Shown here: positions 7,749 to 15,423 of the stretch, one piece after another | How the letters are laid out: each line of letters starts with the position of its first letter | Numbering within the stretch: the stretch's first letter is position 1 | Assembly (NCBI RefSeq): GCF_008727875.1 | Contig: NZ_VTWS01000013.1 | Span: 61,547-125,546, forward strand | Origin: Larkinella humicola | Lineage (GTDB): Bacteria > Bacteroidota > Bacteroidia > Cytophagales > Spirosomataceae | Direction of reading: 5' to 3' | Length of the DNA: 64,000 bases | The notes under the pieces: generated by a model | Told to the model about the DNA's origin: nothing | The model's input: only the letters and a program-made list of their open reading frames with translations | Databases searched by the model: none | Made by a program: the position numbers and the translations under genes

Positions 7749-8336
7749 TTACGATGCAACAGCGTGGTTAGCTGTTTTTGAAAGACGAAAAGCTGAAAGA
7801 AGGTAGTAAAAGGCTCCAAAAGCAGCGTACCCGGCCAGACTGGTGATGCCCATTGTCGGTTCGTGGGCCAAAACAATAAAAGTGATCCCAGCTAAAACCG
7901 ACTGGCCCCCGCTGAAGATCATCGGCCATTGGCCTCCAATAGATTTTCGACGGCGCAATCCCAGAACCAACTGGATCAAGCCGGTAAGAATCGCCCAGGC
8001 TCCAAAGACTATTAAGGCTTCCGCAACACCCATCTGCAAAGCAATACCAACCGCCAGCGCGGTTAGGACACCGATCACCGCATTCACGTATTGTGGGGTT
8101 TTGGACGTGCTATATCGATTCGCCCGGAGGTCGAGGAAGGTGCCCAAGACGTCCCAGGCGGGATAAATAACGAGCAGTGCAGTGGTGAATCCCCTGTATT
8201 TTTCGGCAAAGATAGTGATCAGTATTACCCAGGTCACTGAAAAAGCGGCCCTCATAAAATAAAGTCGGCGTAATGCGTGGGCTGTTTCGACGGTCTGACC
8301 GCCAGTTATTACACGGGAAAGAGTTGAAGATGACAT
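7749..8336 (-). CDS. DUF308/HdeD-like multi-pass membrane protein
   Basis: A 195-residue protein with about six hydrophobic segments (AAFSVTWVILITIF, TTALLVIYPAWDVLGTFL, VNAVIGVLTALAVGIAL, IVFGAWAILTGLIQLVLGL, GQSVLAGITFIVLA, LAGYAAFGAFYYLLSAF). The repeated paired-helix layout with Trp/Gly-rich turns is typical of DUF308 proteins. It should sit in the inner membrane. Function is not established for these relatives. Its stop is 27 bp from the stop of the convergent Crp/Fnr gene. Confidence 0.65.
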   Translation of the reverse strand: MSSSTLSRVITGGQTVETAHALRRLYFMRAAFSVTWVILITIFAEKYRGFTTALLVIYPAWDVLGTFLDLRANRYSTSKTPQYVNAVIGVLTALAVGIALQMGVAEALIVFGAWAILTGLIQLVLGLRRRKSIGGQWPMIFSGGQSVLAGITFIVLAHEPTMGITSLAGYAAFGAFYYLLSAFRLSKTANHAVAS

Positions 8337-8782
8337 GGTTTCGAATTTTAAGATGTTTTGTCACCCCAAAGTTGTGTCCTTGATTCCTGCGTATTTTTCA
8401 CTTAGGTGAAAATGTTAGAAAATTTAGACTAGAAATTCATTGCCATTATTTTTCAGTAGAACTTCCGTAGTCAATTGTGGTCGTTTGATGTGGGAAAAGA
8501 AAGCTGATTTGAGCGTTGATAGTCTGAAATAATGATGCAGTTTCAAATTTCACCATTCTTCATACCCAGTCATTTTATACGGATCTTTAGTGTGTTATAA
8601 AACTAAGAATTTAGTTTTATAACACACTAAAATATAGGCATTTATGGTAATTTTTCTTGTTATATAAATTTAATTATGTTAACTAAAAATAATATTATAT
8701 CAAATTATCCGGTTGATTGAAAGATAAAATACTTCAATGCCTTCTATTATCCAGCTTATAAAATTTTTAAATGCATAAATGG
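8337..8782. other. AT-rich intergenic region with one long hairpin
   Basis: No gene is supported. The region contains the 46-bp hairpin at 8586-8631 and otherwise low-complexity AT-rich DNA. It probably holds the promoter of the leftward DUF308 gene near 8340-8400. Confidence 0.5.
8586..8631. repeat. 46-bp perfect hairpin
   Basis: Arms 8586-8606 and 8611-8631 are perfect 21-bp inverted repeats (TTTAGTGTGTTATAAAACTA on the left) around the 4-nt loop GAAT. It stands alone, about 250 bp from the nearest gene. It ends in AAAA on one side and has TTT on the other, so it could stop transcripts in either direction. The length suggests an extruding or structured-RNA element. Confidence 0.55.
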
Positions 8783-8914
8783 TTAATCACCTTTCTTATG
8801 CTTGTGTGGCTTCAGTGATGGCGTGTTACCTGGAGCTTCCTTATTATCTCGTTGACGTTGGTCTGGCTTCCCAGTTGACTCTGCGATTCTTTTTGGCCCT
8901 GGCTTAATTCCCAT
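8783..8914 (-). CDS. Possible 43-residue basic, Pro/Lys-rich protein
   Basis: ATG at 8914 to TAA at 8783 encodes a short basic peptide (MGIKPGPKRIAESTGKPDQR, then QRDNKEAPGNTPSLKPHKHK and KGD). The composition is hydrophilic and ordered-looking rather than random AT-rich translation. GC content is higher inside the frame than around it. No family is recognised, and no clear ribosome site is seen. Coding status is uncertain. Confidence 0.35.
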   Translation of the reverse strand: MGIKPGPKRIAESTGKPDQRQRDNKEAPGNTPSLKPHKHKKGD

Positions 8915-9009
8915 GATTTCTGTTGGTTTATGCTTTAATATAAAAATATAAATTTTCAACACAATTTTAGGTAGATTGACAGTTCCAAATGACGGATCTT
9001 GTAAGAAAC

Positions 9010-9039
9010 TATATATTCCACTTACATCCGGAATATATA
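9010..9039. repeat. Short hairpin
   Basis: TATATATTCC (9010-9019) and GGAATATATA (9030-9039) form a 10-bp stem with a 10-nt loop. It lies about 90 bp beyond the stop of the leftward HNH gene and may act as its terminator. Confidence 0.35.
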
Positions 9040-9130
9040 AGAAACAGCATAACTACCCATCGTAATGTGCTTCAGATTATAACAAAAATAGTCGGAAATG
9101 ACAGATTGTAAGTGGTTTATTGTGAACGAT

Positions 9131-10150
9131 TCAACTTCTCAGATCGGTTGAATCTTTGTTGCTCTTGCCAATATTACATTTCAAACATAATGTCTGTAAG
9201 TTCTCGATCTCATCCTTCCCTCCCAGTGATCGCGGCTGGATGTGGTCAACATGGAGCACGATTCCGTGTTCTTTTGCGCTGCGACGACAGCTACAGCATG
9301 TCCAGTTGTCGCGGGCCAATACTTGGTACCAAAGTCCCGCACGCACGAAGCGGTAACTATCTAATTCCGGCATCTGAATTTCCTGATCGTCCGGTTTTAG
9401 AAAAACAGGTTGCTTTCGGGTCGCAAGCCAGGTCGATAAAGCCTGAACGTGCTCCGGAAATTTAGGCTTTACTCCTTCGGCTAATGAATAGCAGATATCC
9501 AGTATCGGAAACAACAGCACGAAGTCCAGAATCAACTGGTCAATGGCCATCGGATTCGCAACGGGTAGATACACGGCCGACGATTGAATTTCAAAAAAGT
9601 ATTCATCCCTTAGCATTTGCTTCAGGGGGGCGAGTTGAATCTGGTCCGTGTGAGAAGTATATGAAAGATTGCCCTGATTTAAGAGCGCCGTGAATTCATC
9701 ATAATTCTGGCGGAAGTACTTTTTAAGCTTCCAAAAGTAGTCATCGTCCCACCAGTTAAAAGGCCGAACGCTTACGGACATTCGTCCGGCATTGGTCACT
9801 TGAAAAATAGCGGATGCAGGATGAAAGGCATACGGTTTTCCGTCCTCTCGTATTACTTTAAGTTGGCGGTCAAAATGCCTTCGGCCTGACACTCCAATTA
9901 AGACCAGATCAGTGTCCCGGTTCGATTTGGCTTCTTTTCGGTGGGAAGGACTATAAATGAAGTTATACTTTTCAAACGGATCAATGTGATAGGCTTCCTT
10001 CACCTGTAGCAACGCTTCATCCAATAACCGCTTCAAACGAGGAAAGAAGTAATTCTGAAGGGTATTCAGTTTGGTTTTGGTATCCGGAATCGAAAATATT
10101 TCAGTATCGCGGGCTTCAAAGATAAGTGCTTCTGACGAGGTCATTTGCAA
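9131..10150 (-). CDS. HNH endonuclease with an unrecognised N-terminal region
   Basis: A 339-residue protein. The C-terminal 65 residues are an HNH nuclease: WTCCSCRRSAKEHGIVLHVD, HIQPRSLGGKDEIENLQTLC and LKCNIGKSNKD, with paired CxxC zinc knuckles, catalytic VDH and ENLQTLC. The first 270 residues match no domain I know. They are rich in aromatic and charged residues, lack membrane segments and do not look like SAVED. It lies next to the CBASS operon but is separated by a 40-bp hairpin, so it is probably a separate unit. Cutting of foreign DNA is the likely activity, with the trigger unknown. Confidence 0.8.
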   Translation of the reverse strand: MQMTSSEALIFEARDTEIFSIPDTKTKLNTLQNYFFPRLKRLLDEALLQVKEAYHIDPFEKYNFIYSPSHRKEAKSNRDTDLVLIGVSGRRHFDRQLKVIREDGKPYAFHPASAIFQVTNAGRMSVSVRPFNWWDDDYFWKLKKYFRQNYDEFTALLNQGNLSYTSHTDQIQLAPLKQMLRDEYFFEIQSSAVYLPVANPMAIDQLILDFVLLFPILDICYSLAEGVKPKFPEHVQALSTWLATRKQPVFLKPDDQEIQMPELDSYRFVRAGLWYQVLARDNWTCCSCRRSAKEHGIVLHVDHIQPRSLGGKDEIENLQTLCLKCNIGKSNKDSTDLRS

Positions 10151-10258
10151 TGGGGTTGAGATTGCGCGTATCCTAAAAGTACATAGACATACGATTAAGG
10201 ATTGGATTGTGAATCAAAAAATTACCTAAGCAGATTTTATCAGGTTAACCTACGCACT

Positions 10259-10298
10259 TGATATAGTGAGATCCGGTTCAGCGGATCTCACTATATCA
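10259..10298. terminator. Hairpin after the CBASS operon
   Basis: Perfect 17-bp arms (10259-10275, TGATATAGTGAGATCCG, and 10282-10298) enclose a 6-nt loop. It lies 47 bp past the stop of the last CBASS gene and 109 bp before the HNH start. A terminator between the two units is likely, but there is no U-tract, so an operator role is possible. Confidence 0.5.
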
Positions 10299-10344
10299 AA
10301 ATCACAATGTAAATTTTGCTGGGCTTACCTGGTTTTTACTTTTA

Positions 10345-11211
10345 CTAAAAGTTACGGCCTAAATGATTTTTCCACAGTCTGTAGGCAGTTGAGATTTCTT
10401 TTTGGTGTAATGCATGTTGAGCATCCATGATGAACAGTTTCAATTGGAGCATGAAATTTTCCATATCAGCTGTTGAAAATTTGCGAAGCAATTCATCATT
10501 TGGAGGAACAGGCATAATACATGACCATTTCTTCAAAAGTGTCTTATAGATACTTCTGAGAATATGAAATAAAGCTTGATCATCCCTTGGGTAGGGTTTA
10601 AATAGTTTAGCTGCTAACGTAGTCAGTGCTATTCCTTGGGGCACCCTCCTATTATCGGCAATATGATGACACCAAGCCTTTAAATACCTAACAATACGAA
10701 CCAGTTGGCCTAAATTTTGCTCCCCTTGCTGGATAAACCAATCCTCAAATTCAAGTGGATCACTTTTAACCCAACCATTACGGGTAGCTAAATAAGATTT
10801 ACCACGGCCTCGTAAATCGTTTAAATAATAAATAGGTAGATCAATATGGAAGCTGCCCGCATAAGTGACACGAACACATTTTGTCTTGAGCTCGGGCTGA
10901 GTCTGAGTTCCATGACCATTTACAAAAAAACGATGTAATGCCCTCATGAGGCTTTCAGGTTCAATGCTAGGCTTAGGGAAAAAATACACGCCAATATCAA
11001 TGTCGCTTTCTTCACCATATTTTCGAATTAATGTTCCAAGCTGTTTAGAACCCTGAACCTTGAACCGCTTAAATGGGTACCCCTTATCTGCACAAAGCTT
11101 TTTAATATATTCGCAAACAGTTTTATTTGCTCTAGCTAACCGGCTTTGAGTAGTTTTCGAAATATTCAACACTTCATTGAACGCAAGAAGTTGATTGTGA
11201 CAGTTAGCCAT
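10345..11211 (-). CDS. CD-NTase number 2 (cGAS/DncV-like nucleotidyltransferase)
   Basis: A 288-residue protein of the CD-NTase superfamily. The activation motif is GSKQLGT (54-60), the metal-binding pair is DID (70-72), and the third acidic residue is Asp124 in FHIDLPIYY. All catalytic residues are intact, so it should make a cyclic oligonucleotide second messenger on phage infection. It starts 6 bp after the E2-like gene stop, which suits an E2-modified, type II-like CD-NTase. It is a paralogue of the CD-NTase at 11647-12672: both start MANCH and share CVRV.Y.G..HIDLP.YY. The nucleotide product cannot be read from the sequence. Confidence 0.85.
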   Translation of the reverse strand: MANCHNQLLAFNEVLNISKTTQSRLARANKTVCEYIKKLCADKGYPFKRFKVQGSKQLGTLIRKYGEESDIDIGVYFFPKPSIEPESLMRALHRFFVNGHGTQTQPELKTKCVRVTYAGSFHIDLPIYYLNDLRGRGKSYLATRNGWVKSDPLEFEDWFIQQGEQNLGQLVRIVRYLKAWCHHIADNRRVPQGIALTTLAAKLFKPYPRDDQALFHILRSIYKTLLKKWSCIMPVPPNDELLRKFSTADMENFMLQLKLFIMDAQHALHQKEISTAYRLWKNHLGRNF

Positions 11212-11217
11212 AACTAA

Positions 11218-11634
11218 TCATGCCTTGGTTGGAGTATCATGATGAATGCTTTTCCCAAGCCATATACCGCCGTTGATCTGGTATAACTCATAAAAAACAA
11301 GCCACTCAGCAGTCCAGGGAATAATTGTATCACTGATGTGATATGTGTCCTTCCAAGGTGTTTCGGCAGGATGAAAGAGGCACAAATGTCCTTGGGAATA
11401 GATATGAATATCTACGGACTGAACAATATGGGGCTCCAAAACATACATTTTTGGAATACCCCACACTGGATACTCGAGCCGTACTTTGTAAATTATAGAA
11501 TATTCTGTAGGTTGAATATACCCAGTGCTGATAAGTTTTCTAGAAAACCGGTGTACCGCATTGCAGCGGAAACTTTTAAACCGGTTTTCGATCATATTCT
11601 TTTCAACCGTAAGCTTTTGCCAATCAGAGATCAT
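11218..11634 (-). CDS. E2-like conjugating protein of short type II CBASS
   Basis: A 138-residue protein. Residues 69-91 (PHIVQSVDIHIYSQGHLCLF) reproduce the E2 active-site layout, a strand-turn followed by G-x-L-C-L with candidate catalytic Cys85. The following HPAETPWKDTYHI and TIIPWTAEWLVFYE recur in bacterial E2-like proteins of CBASS operons. Short type II CBASS carries an E2 without E1 or JAB, and none is present here. Its expected job is to attach the CD-NTase C-terminus to a target and so prime signalling. It lies between the two CD-NTases with gaps of 12 and 6 bp, so it could serve either one. Confidence 0.7.
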   Translation of the reverse strand: MISDWQKLTVEKNMIENRFKSFRCNAVHRFSRKLISTGYIQPTEYSIIYKVRLEYPVWGIPKMYVLEPHIVQSVDIHIYSQGHLCLFHPAETPWKDTYHISDTIIPWTAEWLVFYELYQINGGIWLGKSIHHDTPTKA

Positions 11635-11646
11635 ACTTTTAAAGAC

Positions 11647-12672
11647 TTATTCACCGTAAAAACTATGGTCCCGGTTTCGAGTGGTATTTATCGATGAGTC
11701 TGTAATCACGCCAGCAGAAGTTGTATAAGCTATTTTAGCCGATATGTAAGATGCTTTCTCCCGTAAAGCCCTCTCGCGGGCATCGATATCGGCGTCTTCA
11801 CCCAGTGGAAATCGGTCACCCAAGTGTTTTCGCCATAGGTTACTGGCTTTAAGCTGGTTCGTCTCATCAATGGCTTTCTTTGCGTTGTCAATGAACGTAT
11901 CCAACTCATCCAAAAAATCGTCACGCTGTTTGCCAGTAAAGCTTGCCAATAGGTCATCTCCGGGAGTTACGGGTAGGATACACTTAAATGACTTCTTCAG
12001 CACATCACGTATCGCTTTAAGTGTATAATACATCGCTTTGTCATCACGGTCGTCCAGAACCCGGTGTTTAACACATAATACCGTCAGAGCTACCCCTTTG
12101 GGCATTTTTATAGATTTTCGTTTACGGTCAGACCAAGCTTTCTGGTAGCGAATTAGTCGTACTACCTGGGCTTTACCATCTTTTTCTTTCTGGTACCATT
12201 CCCAAAACTTTTTAGGATCGCTGATGGACCAACCCTCCCCTTTTACAGCTAGATTGGGCGAGTTATCACCTTCTGAGGAATCGCGATAATATACTGGTAA
12301 ATCAATATGATAATCGCCCTTATAAATGACCCGAACACATTTTTTTTTGTGTTCAGGTGGGGTACTGGTCGCTCCTTCAACGGCTTCTAAAACCCACTTC
12401 TGCATAGTCGTGGCAGTTTCACTTGGTTTTGGGAAAAAGTAGACACCGTTATCCATATCGCAAGTGTCTTCTTCAGTTCGAATAACGGTCCCCATCTTAT
12501 ACGATCCTTGAATGTAAAACCGGGGTTTGTATTCGGGATGCTTTTCTGCGAAGTGCTTCTTAATTCGTTTACGCAGGTCCTCGCGTGACGTACACATCCG
12601 ATCTTTCTTTGTGGCAGTCAGTTTGAGCTCATCCGAATTGAACGAAGTAAATAGTGAATGACAATTGGCCAT
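11647..12672 (-). CDS. CD-NTase number 1 (cGAS/DncV-like nucleotidyltransferase)
   Basis: A 341-residue CD-NTase with activation motif GSYKMGT (56-62), metal-binding DMD (72-74) and third Asp124 (YHIDLPVYY). The catalytic set is complete. It is 53 residues longer than its paralogue at 10345-11211, with a charged C-terminal tail ending TRNRDHSFYGE. It lies 12 bp downstream of the patatin gene, the classic CapV-DncV order, for which the known messenger is 3',3'-cGAMP. That product is only inferred here. A helical C-terminal domain (QLKASNLWRKHLGDRFPLGE) resembles the end of the second enzyme (STAYRLWKNHLGRNF). Confidence 0.88.
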   Translation of the reverse strand: MANCHSLFTSFNSDELKLTATKKDRMCTSREDLRKRIKKHFAEKHPEYKPRFYIQGSYKMGTVIRTEEDTCDMDNGVYFFPKPSETATTMQKWVLEAVEGATSTPPEHKKKCVRVIYKGDYHIDLPVYYRDSSEGDNSPNLAVKGEGWSISDPKKFWEWYQKEKDGKAQVVRLIRYQKAWSDRKRKSIKMPKGVALTVLCVKHRVLDDRDDKAMYYTLKAIRDVLKKSFKCILPVTPGDDLLASFTGKQRDDFLDELDTFIDNAKKAIDETNQLKASNLWRKHLGDRFPLGEDADIDARERALREKASYISAKIAYTTSAGVITDSSINTTRNRDHSFYGE

Positions 12673-12684
12673 TGTATTTGTTGT

Positions 12685-13785
12685 TTAAAGTGAAAATGAA
12701 GGGATATAGTGGGTAATTTTTTCTTTGAAGTAATCGGCAGCTATTCGAGTACCATGCTGGTCATACAAATCCTTACCTTTCTCTTTTAAGAAGTTTAGCT
12801 TGTTTTGGCGCGTCGTATCAAGGCTCACCCGCTCTTTGCTTGAATCAAATTTGACTTGAATACGGTCATACTGGAACACCTGCCGGTCAGTATTTCCGAC
12901 CCCTCTGCTTAATACCTTGAGTGTATTATCAACAATTTCTGAGTTGGCCTGCATCATCATCTCCACCAAAGGTGGGCCGTTAAACGGGTTCATCCAGTAA
13001 GCTGCTCCCCAAGCTGGGCTCAGATTGTAAAAGCGGTCTGTGGAAAAGGGTTCTTTAAACGCTTCAGACCCAGTTCCTAAGGAGAGAATTTTAAGATTAC
13101 CGATTGGGACGTCTAGAGCAATGGCCTCCGAAAAACCAATTATTGCTGGATTATTAGCAAAAATGCCTCCATCGACCAGATTCGTTAAGGTGTTAGTCGT
13201 ATTGGTAAGAGTATCAAAATATTTAAATGTATGGGCCGGAAAAAAGGTTGGGGCAGCACTCGTTGCTAACGCGACCTGATAAGCAGGCACTTGATAATCT
13301 CGCCGAAGTTCGGGATTGTGTGATGTTTTAAATACACGCGTTTTACCAGAGGAGGCGATATAGGCCGGAATTGCCAATCGGGTTTTCGCATGTCCAAGGC
13401 GGGTTTCGTCATTCCCATTCGAGTAGGGTCCGAAAGCCTTTTTTAAAACATTCATAAGACCGGCATTTGAATGTTTGGGATGTGATACCCGACGAACGTT
13501 TTTAGGGGTAGTCCAACGCCAATGACCAAAGATCTTCTGAGCATTGGTATCGTATAGGGCAAGTATTTCACTGGCTGACATGCCTAAAGCGAGACCAATG
13601 GCAATAATACCACCCGTTGAAGTACCACAGATCAGGTCGAAGTAATCGCAGAAACGAACTTGCTCTCCTTTTTCATGGCTTAGGTGTGACTCCAGCTCAC
13701 ACAGAATACGAGCTGGAATAATTCCACGGATGCCCCCTCCGTCAATTGATAAAATGCGAAAAGATTTTTGATCCTGAGTGTTCAC
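12685..13785 (-). CDS. capV: CapV-type patatin phospholipase, CBASS effector
   Basis: A 366-residue patatin-like phospholipase. The oxyanion motif is DGGGIRGIIPARIL near residue 15. The nucleophile serine lies in GTSTGG near residue 56, and the catalytic aspartate is in VDGGIFANNP. In CBASS, CapV is switched on by a cyclic nucleotide and degrades membrane phospholipids, killing the infected cell. It is the first gene of a four-gene leftward operon (patatin, CD-NTase, E2-like, CD-NTase) with gaps of only 6-12 bp. No membrane segment is present, as usual for CapV. Confidence 0.9.
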   Translation of the reverse strand: MNTQDQKSFRILSIDGGGIRGIIPARILCELESHLSHEKGEQVRFCDYFDLICGTSTGGIIAIGLALGMSASEILALYDTNAQKIFGHWRWTTPKNVRRVSHPKHSNAGLMNVLKKAFGPYSNGNDETRLGHAKTRLAIPAYIASSGKTRVFKTSHNPELRRDYQVPAYQVALATSAAPTFFPAHTFKYFDTLTNTTNTLTNLVDGGIFANNPAIIGFSEAIALDVPIGNLKILSLGTGSEAFKEPFSTDRFYNLSPAWGAAYWMNPFNGPPLVEMMMQANSEIVDNTLKVLSRGVGNTDRQVFQYDRIQVKFDSSKERVSLDTTRQNKLNFLKEKGKDLYDQHGTRIAADYFKEKITHYIPSFSL

Positions 13786-13949
13786 GATTGTTATATTTCA
13801 TTTGATGGTGCGGTAGTGAGAATATAGCTTTGTTAGAAATGAATTTACACTTTAACACAACAAGAATACTAATATTTGATAATATTTGCAATTTTAAAGT
13901 AACAATGTTAAGTTTGTAACGTTAATAAGATAAGAGATGCCCCCGTAGC

Positions 13950-14297
13950 ATGGCGCCTAAAGAAGAAATTAGTCGGTTTTTAGCTGACTTTAAGACGAAG
14001 ATGGACGTCTATAATGTGGTGTACATGAATCGGGAAAAGAACCTGCAAGCATTAAGCGATTTAGATATTCGACCTTTTGAACGAACCGCCTATTTAAAAA
14101 GCCTGGAGGTTGAAAGTTACTATCGGGGACCGTTACCCGATCAGGCCGGCATCAGCGATTTGTGGGAATTCGGAATACCAGTGAAAGGCAAAGAGGTTTA
14201 CATAAAAATACAATTAGGCGCTCATAACCGCTCAACGATCTGTATATCGTTTCACTTGGCCGAATTTCCTATGACATATCCCTACAAAAAACCATGA
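13950..14297 (+). CDS. MqsR-like toxin of a type II toxin-antitoxin pair
   Basis: A 115-residue protein. Its C-terminal half (DLWEFGIPVKGKEVYIKIQL then CISFHLAEFPMTYP) follows the MqsR/RelE-type layout, in which a strand-rich end V-Y-x-K-I precedes I-x-S-F. It is encoded first, and its stop overlaps the antitoxin ATG by 4 bp (ATGA), the usual MqsR-MqsA order. The likely activity is mRNA cleavage that arrests growth. Assignment rests on pattern similarity and context rather than a clear family match, so another RNase fold is possible. Confidence 0.6.
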   Translation: MAPKEEISRFLADFKTKMDVYNVVYMNREKNLQALSDLDIRPFERTAYLKSLEVESYYRGPLPDQAGISDLWEFGIPVKGKEVYIKIQLGAHNRSTICISFHLAEFPMTYPYKKP

Positions 14298-15301
14298 CAA
14301 GTCCGTTCACTGGCGGAGAAGTAATCAAAAAATCAACCATCCAGACGCTTACCTATCGATCGCAAACGTTTCAGATCCACGCTCATTATTATGAATGCGT
14401 TGATACAAGCGAAACCTTTACGACAGAGGACCTGGACGCGCTCAACCTTCTCCAGCTTCACAATCAGTACCGAGAGCGTAATCACATTCTTTTCCCTGAA
14501 CAAATTAAAGCCCTGCGGGAACGCTACGGCGTTAGTCAACGAACAATGTCGACGCTTTTGGGCTTTGGCATCAACCAGTATCGGAGTTATGAAGAGGGAG
14601 AAATACCCAGCCTGTCGAATGCTAAATTAATGAATCTAATACGCGATGCCCGTAATTTCAGAGAATTGGTTCTAGATCGAAAAGATGAATTGAAAGAACG
14701 GGAGTTAGCGGATTTGCTTCGACGGGTTGACGAGCAGCTCATCATGCAAAATGACCCTGTACATCCTGTCTTAAGTACTATCTGGAATTCATTGAATGTA
14801 CCCAACCAATACACGGGTTACCGGATACCTAACTTCGATAAGTTTGCCCAGATGGTATTGTTTTTTTTCGATCAAATGCCTCATTTATATACGGTAAGAT
14901 TGAATAAACTGCTCTTTTTTGCTGATTTTGGGCATTACAAAAGAACTGGTTTTTCCATCTCTGGAGCACGTTACTGCGCCATTCCTAAAGGCCCTGTACC
15001 TGATGAATACCGTATTCTGAATGATTTACTTGTTCAACAAGGATACCTTGAACAAATTTATGCGGAGCGTGGTGATGAGGTATTTGAAGCTTTTCAACCC
15101 CACCAATCTAGACAAGTAGAGAGGAATATCTTTTCTCATAGTGAATTGGAGGTCCTAAATTTGACTGTAAAAACGTTCAAATACGTGAAAACGGCAGAAA
15201 TCATTGAGCGTAGTCATGAAGAATTAGGCTGGATTGATAATGTTGAGTCTAAAAGTTCTATTAGCTATCAACAATATGGATTTGTATTAAAAAGCTTGTG
15301 A
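14294..15301 (+). CDS. Panacea-type (SocA/DUF4065) antitoxin with MqsA-like HTH
   Basis: A 335-residue protein in two parts. Residues 55-125 hold an MqsA-like helix-turn-helix (LFPEQIKALRERYGVSQRTM, LLGFGINQYRSYEEGEIPSL). Residues 180-330 form the SocA/DUF4065 Panacea domain (YRIPNFDKFAQMVLFFFDQM, LYTVRLNKLLFFADFGHYKR, RYCAIPKGPVPDEYRILNDL). Panacea domains are promiscuous antitoxin modules paired with many toxin folds. It should neutralise the preceding protein and repress the operon through the HTH. The N-terminal zinc site of classic MqsA is not apparent. A strong terminator follows. Confidence 0.8.
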   Translation: MTSPFTGGEVIKKSTIQTLTYRSQTFQIHAHYYECVDTSETFTTEDLDALNLLQLHNQYRERNHILFPEQIKALRERYGVSQRTMSTLLGFGINQYRSYEEGEIPSLSNAKLMNLIRDARNFRELVLDRKDELKERELADLLRRVDEQLIMQNDPVHPVLSTIWNSLNVPNQYTGYRIPNFDKFAQMVLFFFDQMPHLYTVRLNKLLFFADFGHYKRTGFSISGARYCAIPKGPVPDEYRILNDLLVQQGYLEQIYAERGDEVFEAFQPHQSRQVERNIFSHSELEVLNLTVKTFKYVKTAEIIERSHEELGWIDNVESKSSISYQQYGFVLKSL

Positions 15302-15315
15302 TTAAATATTAATGA

Positions 15316-15359
15316 AATGAAAAAGCCATCCGTCAGTATTGTCGGTTGGCTTTTTCATT
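15316..15359 (+). terminator. Intrinsic terminator of the toxin-antitoxin operon
   Basis: A 17-bp stem with one mismatch (AATGAAAAAGCCATCCG at 15316-15332, matching 15343-15359) and a 10-nt loop, with a T-rich 3' side. It starts 15 bp after the antitoxin stop. Confidence 0.8.
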
Positions 15360-15423
15360 CTAGCAGTGAAATAAGGTACTTATACTTGACAGTTAGTGAA
15401 TTCAAGGATTTATTCATTATAGT

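Noticed and set aside
6153..10298. Possible CRISPR repeats among the hairpins
   Set aside because: Each palindrome has different sequence, and there is no regular repeat-spacer spacing or cas gene.
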